DNA of 64,000 nucleotides from Seohaeicola zhoushanensis. Lineage in GTDB: Bacteria > Pseudomonadota > Alphaproteobacteria > Rhodobacterales > Rhodobacteraceae. Position 1 is the first letter of the stretch. Every line of letters begins with the position of its first letter. The DNA lies in NCBI RefSeq assembly GCF_014656415.1, contig NZ_BNCJ01000014.1:55982-119981 (forward strand), in the 5' to 3' direction. This document shows positions 42,467 through 55,493 of this stretch, piece after piece. The notes under the pieces were generated by a model that was given only the letters and a program-made list of their open reading frames with translations, searched no databases and was not told the DNA's origin. Made by a program: the position numbers and the translations under genes.

Positions 42467-44410
42467 ATGAGTCTTCCTCCCGGATTCCTTGACGAGCTGC
42501 GCAGCCGCGCCAGCCTGGCCCGTGTGGCCGGGCGCAAGGTTACGTGGGATCCGCGCAAGTCGAACCAGGGCAAGGGAGATCTCTGGGCGCCGTGCCCCTT
42601 CCACCAGGAAAAGAGCGCCTCGTTCCACGTCGATGACCGCAAGGGGTTCTACTACTGCTTCGGCTGCCACGCGAAGGGCGATGCGCTGAGTTTCGTGCAG
42701 CAGACCGAGAATGTCGGCTTCATGGAGGCGGTGGAGATCCTCGCCCGCGAGGTCGGCATGGCGATGCCCGAGCGCGACCCCAGGGCGCAGCAGAAGGCCG
42801 ACCGGCGCAGCGAGCTGGCCGAGGTGATGGAGCAGGCGGTGCAGTTCTTCCGCCTGCAGCTGAAGACCGGCGCGGCCGCGGAGGCGCGTGCCTACCTGGG
42901 GCGGCGCGAGTTGGATGCCAAGGCGATCGAGCGTTGGGAGATCGGCTTTGCGCCCGATGGTTGGCAGGGCCTCTGGGACCACCTGCGCGGCAAGGGCGTG
43001 GCCGAGGACCTGATCCTGGGCGCGGGGCTGGCCAAGCCCTCGACCAAGGGGAAGAAGCCCTATGACGTCTTCCGCAACCGGATCATGTTCCCGATCCGCG
43101 ACCTGCGCGGGCGCTGCATTGCCTTCGGCGGGCGGGCGATGGACCCCAAGGACAGCGCCAAATACCTGAACTCGCCCGAGACCGAGCTGTTCGACAAGGG
43201 CCGCAGCCTGTTCAACCATGCCCCGGCGCGCGAGGCGGCGGGGAAGGGGGCGCCGCTGATCGTGGCCGAGGGCTACATGGACGTGATCGCGCTGGATGCC
43301 GGCGGCTTCCATGCCGCCGTGGCGCCGCTCGGCACCGCGATCACCGAGGAGCAGCTGCAGCTGATGTGGCGGATCTCGCCCGAGCCGGTGATCGCGCTCG
43401 ACGGCGATACCGCCGGGCTGCGCGCCGCGATGCGGCTGATCGACCTGGCGCTGCCGCTGCTGGAGGCGGGGCAGTCGCTGCGTTTCGTGATCCTGCCCGA
43501 GGGGCAGGACCCCGACGACCTGATCCGCAAGTCGGGCGCGCCGGCGATGCAGGCGCTGCTGGATGCGGCGATCCCGATGGTGAAGCTGCTCTGGCAGCGC
43601 GAGACCGAGGGCCGCGTCTTCGACAGCCCCGAGCGCAAGGCGGCGCTCGACAAGGCGCTGCGCGAGAAGATCAAGCTGATCCGCGACCCCTCGATCCGCG
43701 GCCATTACGGCGAGGAGATCAAGGCGCTGCGCCAGGAGCTGTTCTCGCCCCGGCGCGAACGCGGGGCCTGGAGCCCGCGCGGGCCCAAGGGGGCGCCGGC
43801 GGCGCCGCTCTCCAGCACCCGCTCCTCGCCGCTGGTCATCTCGGACGACGCGGCCCAGGTGCGGCTGCGCGAGGCGGTGGTGCTGGCGACGCTGATCGTG
43901 ACGCCCGAGGTGATCCACACCTATGAGGCCGAGATCGAGCGGCTGGAGTGTTCCGACCCCGATCACCACCGCCTGCGCGGCCTGATCCTGCGCCATGCCG
44001 ATGCCGGCCCCGAGGGTCTGCGCGCCGGAATTGTCGCCGAAATCGGCCCCGGCCCCCTTGAAAACCTCTTCTCCCTTGGCCATGTCGCCATAGCGCCCGG
44101 CGTGCGCCGGCCCGGCGATGCCGAGGTCGCGCATATGACGCTGAGCGAGGAACTGGCGAAACTGCACGCGCAGCGCGGGCTCGAGGCCGAGATCGACGAG
44201 GCGGTCGAGGACCTCCACCACCTGGCCGACGAGGCGCTGACCTGGCGGCTGAGCCAGGCCGCAGAGGCCCGCAACCGGGCCATCCGCAGCGAGCAGCAGG
44301 AGCGGACCGATTATGACACCGGAGCGAACGGAGCCCGAATCAGCCGTGACGAAAGGGACGCCTTCGAGGCCCTTTTGCAGCGAATCGGCCACGCAACACC
44401 GAAAAAATGA
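42467..44410 (+). CDS. dnaG: DNA primase
   Basis: 647 residues. The N-terminal zinc ribbon is CPFHQEKSASFHV followed by YYCFGCHAKGD. The RNA polymerase domain has EIGFAPDGW and FRNRIMFPIRDLRGRCIAFGGR. TOPRIM motifs VAEGYMDVIAL and ALDGDTAGLRA carry the metal-binding acidic residues. A C-terminal helicase-binding region ends the protein. It makes RNA primers at the replication fork. GAGG lies before the ATG. dnaG-rpoD adjacency is conserved in many bacteria as the macromolecular synthesis operon. Confidence 0.96.
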   Translation: MSLPPGFLDELRSRASLARVAGRKVTWDPRKSNQGKGDLWAPCPFHQEKSASFHVDDRKGFYYCFGCHAKGDALSFVQQTENVGFMEAVEILAREVGMAMPERDPRAQQKADRRSELAEVMEQAVQFFRLQLKTGAAAEARAYLGRRELDAKAIERWEIGFAPDGWQGLWDHLRGKGVAEDLILGAGLAKPSTKGKKPYDVFRNRIMFPIRDLRGRCIAFGGRAMDPKDSAKYLNSPETELFDKGRSLFNHAPAREAAGKGAPLIVAEGYMDVIALDAGGFHAAVAPLGTAITEEQLQLMWRISPEPVIALDGDTAGLRAAMRLIDLALPLLEAGQSLRFVILPEGQDPDDLIRKSGAPAMQALLDAAIPMVKLLWQRETEGRVFDSPERKAALDKALREKIKLIRDPSIRGHYGEEIKALRQELFSPRRERGAWSPRGPKGAPAAPLSSTRSSPLVISDDAAQVRLREAVVLATLIVTPEVIHTYEAEIERLECSDPDHHRLRGLILRHADAGPEGLRAGIVAEIGPGPLENLFSLGHVAIAPGVRRPGDAEVAHMTLSEELAKLHAQRGLEAEIDEAVEDLHHLADEALTWRLSQAAEARNRAIRSEQQERTDYDTGANGARISRDERDAFEALLQRIGHATPKK

Positions 44411-44527
44411 CCCCGAATGGTAGGGAAATTCGTAATTAAACCGGCTAGACGGGTGGCCGAATCGCCCGATAACGCTATTGATTCGACGAACTGCGAATCG
44501 ACCGTAGTACCCGTGCAGGAGCTCTGA

Positions 44528-46513
<1,986 letters not shown>

Positions 46514-46520
46514 CGGGTTG

Positions 46521-46550
46521 GGGTGCGCAATGAATGCGCACCCTACGGGG
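46521..46550 (-). repeat. REP hairpin copy 1
   Basis: Reverse-oriented copy: GGGTGCGCAATGAATGCGCA then CCCTACGGGG. It lies 7 bp after the rpoD stop and could stabilise or end the rpoD message. Stem GGTGCGCA/TGCGCACC, loop of five. Confidence 0.85.
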
Positions 46551-46564
46551 CATTCGGCGTGAGG

Positions 46565-46593
46565 CCGTAGGGTGCGCATTCACTGCGCACCAT
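46565..46593 (+). repeat. REP hairpin copy 2 (start of tandem array)
   Basis: CCGTAGGGTGCGCATTCACT then GCGCACCAT. One base in the loop-proximal region differs from copies 3 and 4. Starts a tandem array of period 57 bp. Confidence 0.85.
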
Positions 46594-46621
46594 TCCCCAC
46601 CCCGGCCTGCACGGATTGACC

Positions 46622-46650
46622 CCGTAGGGTGCGCATTCATTGCGCACCAT
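46622..46650 (+). repeat. REP hairpin copy 3
   Basis: CCGTAGGGTGCGCATTCATT then GCGCACCAT, exactly 57 bp after copy 2. The flank (CACGGATTGACCC before, GCCCCACGCC after) is repeated as well, showing duplication of the entire unit. Confidence 0.85.
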
Positions 46651-46678
46651 GCCCCACGCCGGTCCGCACGGATTGACC

Positions 46679-46708
46679 CCGTAGGGTGCGCATTCATTGC
46701 GCACCATG
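46679..46708 (+). repeat. REP hairpin copy 4
   Basis: Identical to copy 3 over the hairpin and both flanks, 57 bp further on and 53 bp before the transposase start. Confidence 0.85.
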
Positions 46709-46760
46709 CCCCACGCCCCACTTAACGCTCCGTTAACCGGTCTCTGCCACCCTGCGGGCC

Positions 46761-47228
46761 ATGTCCCGCTACATCCGCCCCAGGGTGCCCGGCGCCACGG
46801 TGTTCTTCACCCTCTGCCTGGCCGACCGCCGGTCGGATGCGCTGGTGTCCCATGTCGATACCCTGCGCGAGGCGGTGCGCCAAACCCGGCGTGAACGCCC
46901 GTTTGTCATCGACGCCTGGGTTGTGCTGCCCGACCACCTCCATTGCGTCTGGTCCCTGCCCGAATGCGATGCCGATTATTCCACCCGCTGGAGCGTCATC
47001 AAGGCGCGGTTCTCCCGCGCCATGCCGCATGAACCGCGACGGCCCAGCCATGTCCGGCGGCGCGAGCACGGGCTATGGCAACGGAGGTTCTGGGAACACC
47101 ACCTGCGAACCCCCGACGACCGCGCCGCCGCCATGGCCTATTGCTGGGCCAATCCGGTGAAACATGGCCTTGCCGGATCGCCCGGCGAATGGCCCTGGTC
47201 CTCCTGGCACCGGGATAATCCACCGTAG
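46761..47228 (+). CDS. REP-associated tyrosine transposase (RAYT)
   Basis: 155 residues of the Y1/HUH superfamily. The HUH motif is DHLHCVW (His59, His61), the candidate nucleophile Tyr127 is in AMAYCWANPVKHGL, and LWQRRFWEHHLRTPDD is the usual RAYT segment. These enzymes nick single-stranded REP hairpins next to a GTAG tetranucleotide and are thought to spread them. REP copies of both orientations flank the gene and all needed residues are intact, so it may be active. The TAG stop codon is the TAG of the GTAG head of the downstream REP. Confidence 0.9.
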   Translation: MSRYIRPRVPGATVFFTLCLADRRSDALVSHVDTLREAVRQTRRERPFVIDAWVVLPDHLHCVWSLPECDADYSTRWSVIKARFSRAMPHEPRRPSHVRRREHGLWQRRFWEHHLRTPDDRAAAMAYCWANPVKHGLAGSPGEWPWSSWHRDNPP

Positions 47229-47250
47229 GGTGCGCATTCATTGCGCACCT
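47223..47250 (+). repeat. REP hairpin copy 5, overlapping the RAYT stop
   Basis: CCGTAGGGTGCGCATTCATT then GCGCACCT. Its TAG (47226-47228) terminates the transposase gene. Confidence 0.85.
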
Positions 47251-47266
47251 TGGCGTGCCCGCATCT

Positions 47267-47293
47267 GGTGCGCCGTGAAGGCGCACCCTACGG
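47267..47293 (-). repeat. REP hairpin copy 6
   Basis: Reverse-oriented: GGTGCGCCGTGAAGGCGCAC then CCTACGG. The stem is GGTGCGCC/GGCGCACC with compensated changes relative to copies 3-5, so pairing is kept. Copies 5 and 6 are inverted, which is the usual REP pair (BIME-like) arrangement. Confidence 0.8.
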
Positions 47294-47420
47294 CGGCTGC
47301 ATATTGATTTTGTCACGCGTTCCGGCACACTCCGGCTTAGCAACGACCTGTCCCGCTGAAAGGTCCAGATGCCTTGCGCCAGCTTGCCTTGGCCACCCGC
47401 CCGCCCGGACCCGTGACCCG

Positions 47421-47999
47421 ATGACCGTCGGGCGCCGCCTCATGGCCCTGCTGGCGGCCCTTACGCTGCTGATCTGGGCGGCGGCCATGGCCCCGGTGAT
47501 CCTGCGCTGGGTCGGGGTCTGCTTCATGCCCGCGGCGGATGCGCCCCCCGTCGCTTATGGAAACGTCGCGCTGGGGGCGGGGGGCGTGCTGGGGGCTCTG
47601 GCCTTCGTGCCGATGATGCTGGGCCTCTCCCCGTCGGGGCAACGCGCACGGGTGGGCCTGGGGATGCTGCTGGCGCTGGCCTTCGGCGTGATGATCACGG
47701 TCTTTTCCGCCTATATGGCGCTGGTGGTCACGGTGCCGATGCTCCATGCCGCGATCCGGGGCGAGGCGGTCGCGCTTCCTTTCCGCGTCGACAACCCGCG
47801 CGACCATGTCTCGCGGCGGGGGCATTGCCGCCACGCGATATCGGTCGAGGCCGCCTCCTTCCTCTTCGACAATGTCTGCGGCGTGCCGGACTCTCTGCGC
47901 GAGGGGCTGCAACGGGGGCAGGTCGTCACCCTGCACGGCAGCGGCAGCGCCTGGGGCGTGTTCTATTCGGGCGTCTCGCGCCGGGCAGAAAGGCCGTAG
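47421..47999 (+). CDS. Small integral membrane protein with a conserved soluble C-terminus
   Basis: 192 residues from ATG 47421. Three TMs are evident (about 8-30, 48-68, 80-105). The C-terminal 85 residues hold a Cys pair (GHCRHA and FDNVCGVPDSL) and a strand-rich end (VVTLHGSGSAWGVFYSG), probably facing the periplasm. No known family recognised. The stop TAG is provided by a REP-like sequence, so the reading frame may have been altered at its 3' end by repeat insertion. 47229-47420 upstream holds REP copies 5 and 6 and no clear promoter. Confidence 0.6.
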   Translation: MTVGRRLMALLAALTLLIWAAAMAPVILRWVGVCFMPAADAPPVAYGNVALGAGGVLGALAFVPMMLGLSPSGQRARVGLGMLLALAFGVMITVFSAYMALVVTVPMLHAAIRGEAVALPFRVDNPRDHVSRRGHCRHAISVEAASFLFDNVCGVPDSLREGLQRGQVVTLHGSGSAWGVFYSGVSRRAERP

Positions 48000-48020
48000 G
48001 ATGTGCCTTCACGGCGCAGC
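47994..48020 (+). repeat. Degenerate REP hairpin copy 7
   Basis: CCGTAGGATGTGCCTTCACG then GCGCAGC. The GTAG head and TTCAC loop are retained while the stem is partly broken. Its TAG ends the preceding membrane protein gene. Confidence 0.6.
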
Positions 48021-48237
48021 TGATCCACACCCGAAAACACCGTCCCGGAAACACTCCTGGACTTTATTAAATAATATCAATAATTTGACCCCCCGTCCTA
48101 GCTGGGACATTTTCCAGGACCCCGATCCGGGCGCTTTTGCCGCTGCCTTTTGTGAACGGCTTCATATTGAACTCGGCCCGATTTGGGCCAAGATCCACCG
48201 CAAGGACGGGCCAACCCGGATGAAAGGTCCCATGGTC

Positions 48238-48651
48238 ATGAAACAGCTCTCAACCCTCACCCTCGCCGCCGCCCTGGCCCTTGCCCCCGCCTGGGCCGGC
48301 GCCTGGCGCGCCACCAACTGGCACGAGGTCCTGCCGGTCTCGAACGGGGTCTACGAAGTGGTCGCCCGTGTCGGCTCGGGCCCCGCCGATTACTGGTGCG
48401 GGGCAGGGGAATACTTCTCCAGCCAGCTCGGCGTGCCGGCGACCCAGAGGATCTACGTCTGGCGCGGCATCGGCCCGAGCGTGAACCGCCCCGGCCGCAA
48501 GGCCGTGCAGTTCTCGCTGACCCCGCCCCCCGGCGCCGACCTGCGCCAGCGTCTGACGCTGGACGTGAAAGAGCCCGGCGACAGCATCAACGCGGCGATG
48601 GCGAAGCAATACTGCTACAACAGGGACAACGACTTCTTCATCTGGCCGTGA
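48238..48651 (+). CDS. Small exported protein of unknown function
   Basis: 137 residues. Signal peptide about 1-20 (ending AWAGA). The mature part has two cysteines (YWCGAGEYF and KQYCYNRDNDF) and a strand pattern with RIYVWRGIGPSVNRPGRKAV. No named family recognised. ATG 48232 is also possible and would add two residues; AAAGG (48223) fits either. The 48021-48237 gap includes an AT-rich patch (TTATTAAATAATATCAATAA at 48064-48083) that is striking in such GC-rich DNA and may hold the promoter. The stop overlaps the YjbQ start. Confidence 0.65.
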   Translation: MKQLSTLTLAAALALAPAWAGAWRATNWHEVLPVSNGVYEVVARVGSGPADYWCGAGEYFSSQLGVPATQRIYVWRGIGPSVNRPGRKAVQFSLTPPPGADLRQRLTLDVKEPGDSINAAMAKQYCYNRDNDFFIWP

Positions 48652-49073
48652 GTTTACTGCAGACCGACTTCTTCTTCCCCACGCGGGGCGAAGGCTGTTA
48701 TGCCTTCACCCGCGAGGTGGTCGGCTGGCTGAATGAGACGGGCGCCGGGGATGGTCTCCTGACCCTCTTCGTGCGCCACACCTCCTGCTCGCTGCTGATC
48801 CAGGAGAACGCCGACCCCGACGTTCAGACCGACCTGCTCGGATATCTCGACCGGCTGGTTCCGCCGGCGGATCACTCCTCGATGTCCTGGCTGCGCCACA
48901 CCGACGAGGGGCCGGACGACATGCCGGCCCATATCAAGGCCGCCCTGCTGCCGGTGTCGCTTTCGATCCCGGTCCGGCAGGGGCGCATGATGCTGGGAAA
49001 CTGGCAGGGCATCTACCTGGTAGAACACCGCCGCGCGCCGCATCGGAGGCAGGTCGCGGCGCATTTCGCCTGA
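48648..49073 (+). CDS. yjbQ: YjbQ / UPF0047 family protein
   Basis: 141 residues from GTG 48648 (GTGA overlap). Family signatures are [24 protein letters not shown], [28 protein letters not shown], and [13 protein letters not shown] near the end. The family trimerises around metal-binding histidines and E. coli YjbQ has weak thiamine-phosphate synthase activity; the main role is unclear. Cytoplasmic. Confidence 0.9.
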   Translation: MSLLQTDFFFPTRGEGCYAFTREVVGWLNETGAGDGLLTLFVRHTSCSLLIQENADPDVQTDLLGYLDRLVPPADHSSMSWLRHTDEGPDDMPAHIKAALLPVSLSIPVRQGRMMLGNWQGIYLVEHRRAPHRRQVAAHFA

Positions 49074-49144
49074 GCCGGCAAGCCGCTGGAAAGGCCGCGA
49101 AAATGGCGGTTTGGCCACAGGATATGGTGGCCGTACAAATTCAC

Positions 49145-49173
49145 TACACAAAAAAAGTCATGCCCCCTATAGT
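49145..49173 (+). promoter_or_regulatory. Putative promoter of the nrdR-rib operon
   Basis: TACACA (49145-49150; 4 of 6 match to TTGACA), 17-bp spacer containing an A7 run, and TATAGT (49168-49173; 5 of 6 match to TATAAT). It ends 54 bp before the nrdR ATG. Confidence 0.45.
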
Positions 49174-49227
49174 GGATGTGATCCATGGGGCGCAGACCCC
49201 TACAGGCAGTCAACACGAGGAACCGGC

Positions 49228-49695
49228 ATGCGCTGTCCGTTTTGCGGCAATATCGACACCCAAGTGAAAGACAGCCGGCCGGCGGAAGATCATGTTGCCA
49301 TCCGGCGGCGGCGGTTTTGCCCGGCCTGCGGCGGACGTTTCACCACCTACGAGCGGGTGCAGCTCCGCGACCTCGTGGTGATCAAGAGCTCGGGCAAGCG
49401 CGAGGATTTCGACCGCGACAAGCTGGAACGCTCGATCCGCATCTCGATGCAGAAGCGCCCGATCGAACCGGAGCGCATCGACCAGATGATTTCCGGCATC
49501 GTGCGGCGCTTGGAGAGCATGGGCGAGACCGATATCCCGAGCCACAAGATCGGCGAGATCGTGATGGAGAGCCTGGCCCGGATCGATACCGTCGCTTATG
49601 TCCGTTTTGCCAGCGTTTACAAGAACTTCCAGGCCGCGGATGATTTCGAAGACTTCGTGAGCGAGTTGCGTCCACACACGCAGACGGAAGAGTGA
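49228..49695 (+). CDS. nrdR: Transcriptional repressor NrdR
   Basis: 155 residues. Zinc ribbon Cys3-x2-Cys6 and Cys31-x2-Cys34, the DNA-binding [18 protein letters not shown] segment, and an ATP-cone (about 49-139, [20 protein letters not shown]). NrdR represses ribonucleotide reductase genes in response to dATP/ATP. Its place at the head of the riboflavin operon is common in Proteobacteria. GAGG lies 7 bp before the ATG. Stop overlaps ribD start by 4 bp. Confidence 0.95.
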   Translation: MRCPFCGNIDTQVKDSRPAEDHVAIRRRRFCPACGGRFTTYERVQLRDLVVIKSSGKREDFDRDKLERSIRISMQKRPIEPERIDQMISGIVRRLESMGETDIPSHKIGEIVMESLARIDTVAYVRFASVYKNFQAADDFEDFVSELRPHTQTEE

Positions 49696-50789
49696 GCAGC
49701 GCAGACGAACGGTTCATGGCGCTGGCCCTGTCGCTGGGCCGGCGCGGTCAGGGCAATTGCTGGCCGAACCCCGCTGTGGGCTGTGTCATCGTGAAGGACG
49801 GGCGGATCGTCGGGCGCGGCTGGACCCAGCCGGGCGGGCGGCCCCATGCCGAGACCATGGCGCTGGCGCAGGCCGGGGCGGCGGCGCGGGGGGCGACGGC
49901 CTATGTCACGCTGGAACCCTGCGCCCATCACGGCCAGACGCCGCCCTGCGCCGAGGCGCTGATCGAGGCGGGCGTTGCGCGGGTGGTTGCGCCGCTGGCG
50001 GATAGCGATCCGCGGGTCTCGGGGCAGGGCTTTGCCATGCTCGAGGCGGCGGGTATCGAGGTCGATACCGGCGTGCTGGCGGCCGAGGCGGCGGCGGATC
50101 ACGAAGGGTTCTTCCTGAAGACCGAGCAGGGGCGTCCGCTGGTGACGCTGAAACTCGCGTCGAGTTTCGACGGGCGGATCGCCACGGCGACCAAGGAAAG
50201 CCAGTGGATTACCGGGCCGGAGGCGCGGTGGCTGGTGCATGGCCAGCGGGCGCGGCATGACGCGGTGATGGTGGGCGGCGGCACGGCGCGCAGCGACGAT
50301 CCCTCGCTGACGGTGCGTGGCCTGGGCGTGGAGCACCAGCCGGTGCGGGTTGTGGTCTCCCGGCGGCTCGACCTGCCGCTGATCGGGCAACTGGCTCGCA
50401 CGGCCAAGGCGGTGCCGCTCTGGCTGTGTCATGGCGCGGACGCCGACAGTGACCGGATGAAGGCCTGGCGCGAGACCGGCGCGACCCTGCTGTCCTGCCG
50501 GGTCGAGGCGGGGCAGGTGGACCCGAAGGACGTGCTGGCGCAACTTGGCAAGGCCGGGCTGACGCGCGTGTTCTGCGAAGGTGGCGGGGCGCTGGCGGCC
50601 TCGCTGCTGGCCGAGGACCTGGTGGACGAACTGGTGGGCTTCACTGCCGGTGTTGCGATCGGGGCCGAAGGGCTGCCGGCGATCGGTGCGCTCGGGCTGG
50701 AGCGGCTGGCCGATGCGCCGAGGTTCGAATTGGTGGAAGCGCGGAGCGTGGGCGGCGACGTCATGCACCGCTGGCGGCGCGCGGTCTGA
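49692..50789 (+). CDS. ribD: Bifunctional diaminohydroxyphosphoribosylaminopyrimidine deaminase / 5-amino-6-(5-phosphoribosylamino)uracil reductase
   Basis: 365 residues from GTG 49692. The deaminase zinc site is His52-Ala-Glu54 with Cys77 (TLEPCAHH) and Cys86 (TPPCAEAL). The reductase domain has [20 protein letters not shown] and [20 protein letters not shown]. It catalyses steps two and three of riboflavin synthesis. The downstream partner ribE is 4.7 kb away because a reversed capsule module intervenes, so ribD ends its transcription unit one bp from the convergent kpsC. Confidence 0.95.
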   Translation: MSSADERFMALALSLGRRGQGNCWPNPAVGCVIVKDGRIVGRGWTQPGGRPHAETMALAQAGAAARGATAYVTLEPCAHHGQTPPCAEALIEAGVARVVAPLADSDPRVSGQGFAMLEAAGIEVDTGVLAAEAAADHEGFFLKTEQGRPLVTLKLASSFDGRIATATKESQWITGPEARWLVHGQRARHDAVMVGGGTARSDDPSLTVRGLGVEHQPVRVVVSRRLDLPLIGQLARTAKAVPLWLCHGADADSDRMKAWRETGATLLSCRVEAGQVDPKDVLAQLGKAGLTRVFCEGGGALAASLLAEDLVDELVGFTAGVAIGAEGLPAIGALGLERLADAPRFELVEARSVGGDVMHRWRRAV

Positions 50790-50790
50790 C

Positions 50791-52803
<2,013 letters not shown>

Positions 52804-52807
52804 GGCC

Positions 52808-53941
52808 TTAGCCGCCGGTCAGTGTCTGGACGCTGGCCACCGGGGTCAGCGATCCGGCGATCAGCGAGATGGTCTTCGTCCACTGCGCGTAGGGTGCTTC
52901 GGTGACATAGATGGTGTCGCCGTCGCGGATGACGAAGTCGCGCGCGTGGAACAGGCCGTTGGGTTCCTTGAGGTTCAGCACGTAGACCATGCGCTGGGCG
53001 CCTTGCAGGTCTTTGCGGCCGAGCACGGGGTTGGCGATCTCGGCGGGTTCGTTGCGGAAGACGAAGACGCCGGTCGGGTCGGAGCTGGTGGCGACAAGGC
53101 CGCCGACCTGGGCCAGCGCCTCGAGCGCGGATAGGTTCTGCGACTTGAAGGGCACGCGGGCCTGCTGGCTGGTGGCGCCAAGCGCGGTGAAGGAACGGCT
53201 GTCCTCCTCGACGAGGATGCGGTCGCCGGGACGCAGCGCGATGTCGAGGCGCGGGTTGTCGTAGAGATCCTGGAACCAGATCTTGCCGCGCTGGTCGCCG
53301 CGGATCACGGTGATCTGCGCGATGCTGGCCTCGATGGTGATGCCGCCGGCCTTGGCGAGCATCGCCGAGAGGGTGCGGGTCGGCCGCTCGATCGGGTAGA
53401 CGCCCTGGCCGCCGATCTTGCCCGAGAGCGAGACGGTGGAGCCGTCGCCGGCGACGCGGCGCACCTCGACCTGCGGGTCGGGGGTCTGGTCCCTGAGGCG
53501 CGAGGTGATGAGTTCGCGCAGCTCGTTCGGCGTGTTGCCCGAGGCGCGGACGCTGCCGGCATAGGGCACGAAGATGAACCCGGCGCTGTCGACCTGGACT
53601 TCCTGGATCGGGGTGGCGTTGACGCCGGTATTGGCGAGCAGGCCGTCGTCGACGTTTTCCCAGATGGTCAGGCCCAGCACGTCGCCGGGGCGGATGATGT
53701 CCGAGGTGACGAGGCCGGCGGAGGAGAAGCTGGAGGAAAAGCCGAAAGCGGGCGCGACGGCGGTGGCGCGCGTCACGCGGTCATTGACGGAGACAACGAA
53801 GGCATCCCCTTGTTTTTGCACGGATCCGGCGAAGATCTGCCGTTTGTTCGGACCCAGTTGCGGCAGGCCGCAGGCAGCCACCATGCCCACAAGCGCCAAT
53901 GCCGCGATGGGCTTCGCCCATCGGTTTCGTTGGGGATTCAC
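52808..53941 (-). CDS. Polysaccharide export (OPX, Wza/KpsD-like) outer-membrane lipoprotein
   Basis: 377 residues from GTG 53941. Signal peptide with lipobox VAA-Cys24. Poly_export domain begins near 80 (IRPGDVLGLTIWEN), with VDSAGFIFVPYAGSV, followed by SLBB-like repeats (GGQGVYPIERPTRTLSAMLAKAGG-type, LRPGDRILVEED). It would form the outer-membrane part of the capsule conduit. The inner-membrane ABC transporter (KpsMT) and KpsE are not in the window. Confidence 0.9.
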   Translation of the reverse strand: MNPQRNRWAKPIAALALVGMVAACGLPQLGPNKRQIFAGSVQKQGDAFVVSVNDRVTRATAVAPAFGFSSSFSSAGLVTSDIIRPGDVLGLTIWENVDDGLLANTGVNATPIQEVQVDSAGFIFVPYAGSVRASGNTPNELRELITSRLRDQTPDPQVEVRRVAGDGSTVSLSGKIGGQGVYPIERPTRTLSAMLAKAGGITIEASIAQITVIRGDQRGKIWFQDLYDNPRLDIALRPGDRILVEEDSRSFTALGATSQQARVPFKSQNLSALEALAQVGGLVATSSDPTGVFVFRNEPAEIANPVLGRKDLQGAQRMVYVLNLKEPNGLFHARDFVIRDGDTIYVTEAPYAQWTKTISLIAGSLTPVASVQTLTGG

Positions 53942-54038
53942 TGCCCGGTCTCCTCGACCTGTTATTGTTCCGCCTCGGTTTTTTTGTTTATCCGTATAGG
54001 ATTCCAGAACAAAAAACCAGTGGCCGGTTCCGGGCGCG

Positions 54039-55322
54039 CTATTGAACCAGACGCAACTGTTGCCGGGGGGCCGCGGTACCCGATTTTAGCGCGTCATAGG
54101 GATCGTCGGGCGAGAGAATCATGTCGACGACCAGCCTCAGCAGCTGTCGGCGACCCTTGGAGGAATAGAAGCCGCCGGGCACCTGGCTGGTTTCGAGCAG
54201 GAAGCGGCGGTAGTCCTTGTAGGCGCGGGCGTCGGGCCTGGCGGCGGCGGCGAAGAATTCGCGCAGCGGCTGTTCCGAGACGAACTCGGGTTTGTCATAG
54301 ACCGCGCGGCCGAAGACCTTGAGCGGGATGCCGCGCCAGAGCACCTGTTGCCCGGCGGTGGAGTTCACCGTGACGGCGCTGCGTGCCTCGTTCAGCAATT
54401 CGGCGAGCTTGCCTCCGCGCACGTAGTGGACGCGCCCGGCGATGCCGTTGGCGGCGGCCAGGCGGGCGGTTTCGCGGCGCAGCGGCACCTGGCCAGATTC
54501 CAGCGGATGGGCCTTGATGACGAGGTGATGATGCGGCGGGGCGGCGGCGGCAAATCCTTCGATGATCTCGGCCAGGAATTCGGTCATCGAGGAGAAGGGC
54601 GAATGGGTCTGGACCGAACTGTCGTGTTCCAGTTGCAGCAGCGCCAGGTGATAGGGGAAGCCGCCGGAGCGGATACGCCAGGTGGCGATGCGGCGGTCGA
54701 GCGCGTGCAGGGGCATCAGCAGCAGGCGCCTGAGGTAGAGCTGGAATTCGCGGGTGACGGGCAGGGCGCGGTGGGCGCGGAAGTTGGCGTAGCCGCGATT
54801 GGCGAACATCACGAACCAGTGGTAGAGCGCGCCGTAGAAGACGTGCTGGCGCATGTCTCCCCAATGCGCGGGCGGCAGCGGGGCTTCGAGATCGGAGAGG
54901 GCCAGCGCCTCCTGCATCTCGGTCACGGTCATCTCCATCAGGCGCGAATGGCCGTTCGAGCCGCCGCGCTCGTAGGTCACCCAATAGGGGCGCATGTAGC
55001 CTTCCTCGAAGACATGGACCCGCAGGCCGAGGGCGCGCGCGCGTTCGATGGCGGCGGCGTGAACCGGACGGGTGTCGCCGTAGAGGACGATGTCGGTGAT
55101 GCCTTTCTCGGCGGCGATCTCGGCGAAGGTGGCGGGCCAGTCGCCGGCACTGCCGCGATAGGGGATGTAGCTGACGGGGTCGCGCCAGAAAGCGGCGTCA
55201 CCGGCGTTGAAGCCCACGCGCCAGACGTGGCAGCCGGCTGCGCGCAGCATCCGCCCGAGCGCGCCGAAGAACGGCCCGTGCGGGCCTTGCAGGAACAGGA
55301 AGACCCTTTGCTCGGGACGCAT
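54039..55322 (-). CDS. kpsS: Capsular polysaccharide Kdo transferase KpsS
   Basis: 427 residues from ATG 55322, which has AGGA 8 bp upstream; a TTG 27 bp earlier is possible. Recognisable features: FLQGPHGPFFGALGRMLRAA, the HVFEEGYMRPYWVTYERGG segment and KAHPLESG, all seen in KpsS. KpsS adds the first Kdo to the lipid anchor before KpsC continues. It heads the minus-strand unit kpsS-OPX-kpsC; the 96-bp gap to the OPX gene (53942-54038) has no evident terminator. The divergent gap to ribE (55323-55493) must hold promoters for both. Confidence 0.9.
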   Translation of the reverse strand: MRPEQRVFLFLQGPHGPFFGALGRMLRAAGCHVWRVGFNAGDAAFWRDPVSYIPYRGSAGDWPATFAEIAAEKGITDIVLYGDTRPVHAAAIERARALGLRVHVFEEGYMRPYWVTYERGGSNGHSRLMEMTVTEMQEALALSDLEAPLPPAHWGDMRQHVFYGALYHWFVMFANRGYANFRAHRALPVTREFQLYLRRLLLMPLHALDRRIATWRIRSGGFPYHLALLQLEHDSSVQTHSPFSSMTEFLAEIIEGFAAAAPPHHHLVIKAHPLESGQVPLRRETARLAAANGIAGRVHYVRGGKLAELLNEARSAVTVNSTAGQQVLWRGIPLKVFGRAVYDKPEFVSEQPLREFFAAAARPDARAYKDYRRFLLETSQVPGGFYSSKGRRQLLRLVVDMILSPDDPYDALKSGTAAPRQQLRLVQ

Positions 55323-55493
55323 GGCTTGGTCCTGGGGTTCGGCTGTCAAGGTCCGGGTATCCTTGCGGGGCGTTCGGGCAAATTTATGGCCTTCCTGCGA
55401 TTTCGGCGCAATATGCGGGGTGAGGAATGAACGGGGACTTGTCGCGCGCGCCTGTCGCGGCTACCTCGAAGGCAACAGGCACGGAAGGACCAC

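Noticed and set aside
46565..46708. Regular 57-bp repeat resembling a short CRISPR array
   Set aside because: The spacers are also repeated and the units are GTAG-headed REP hairpins beside a RAYT; no cas genes are present.
55350..55493. Possible FMN riboswitch before ribE
   Set aside because: None of the conserved FMN element blocks (such as AGGGTTC, CCGGCGGT or the terminal GGATG-type segments) could be found.
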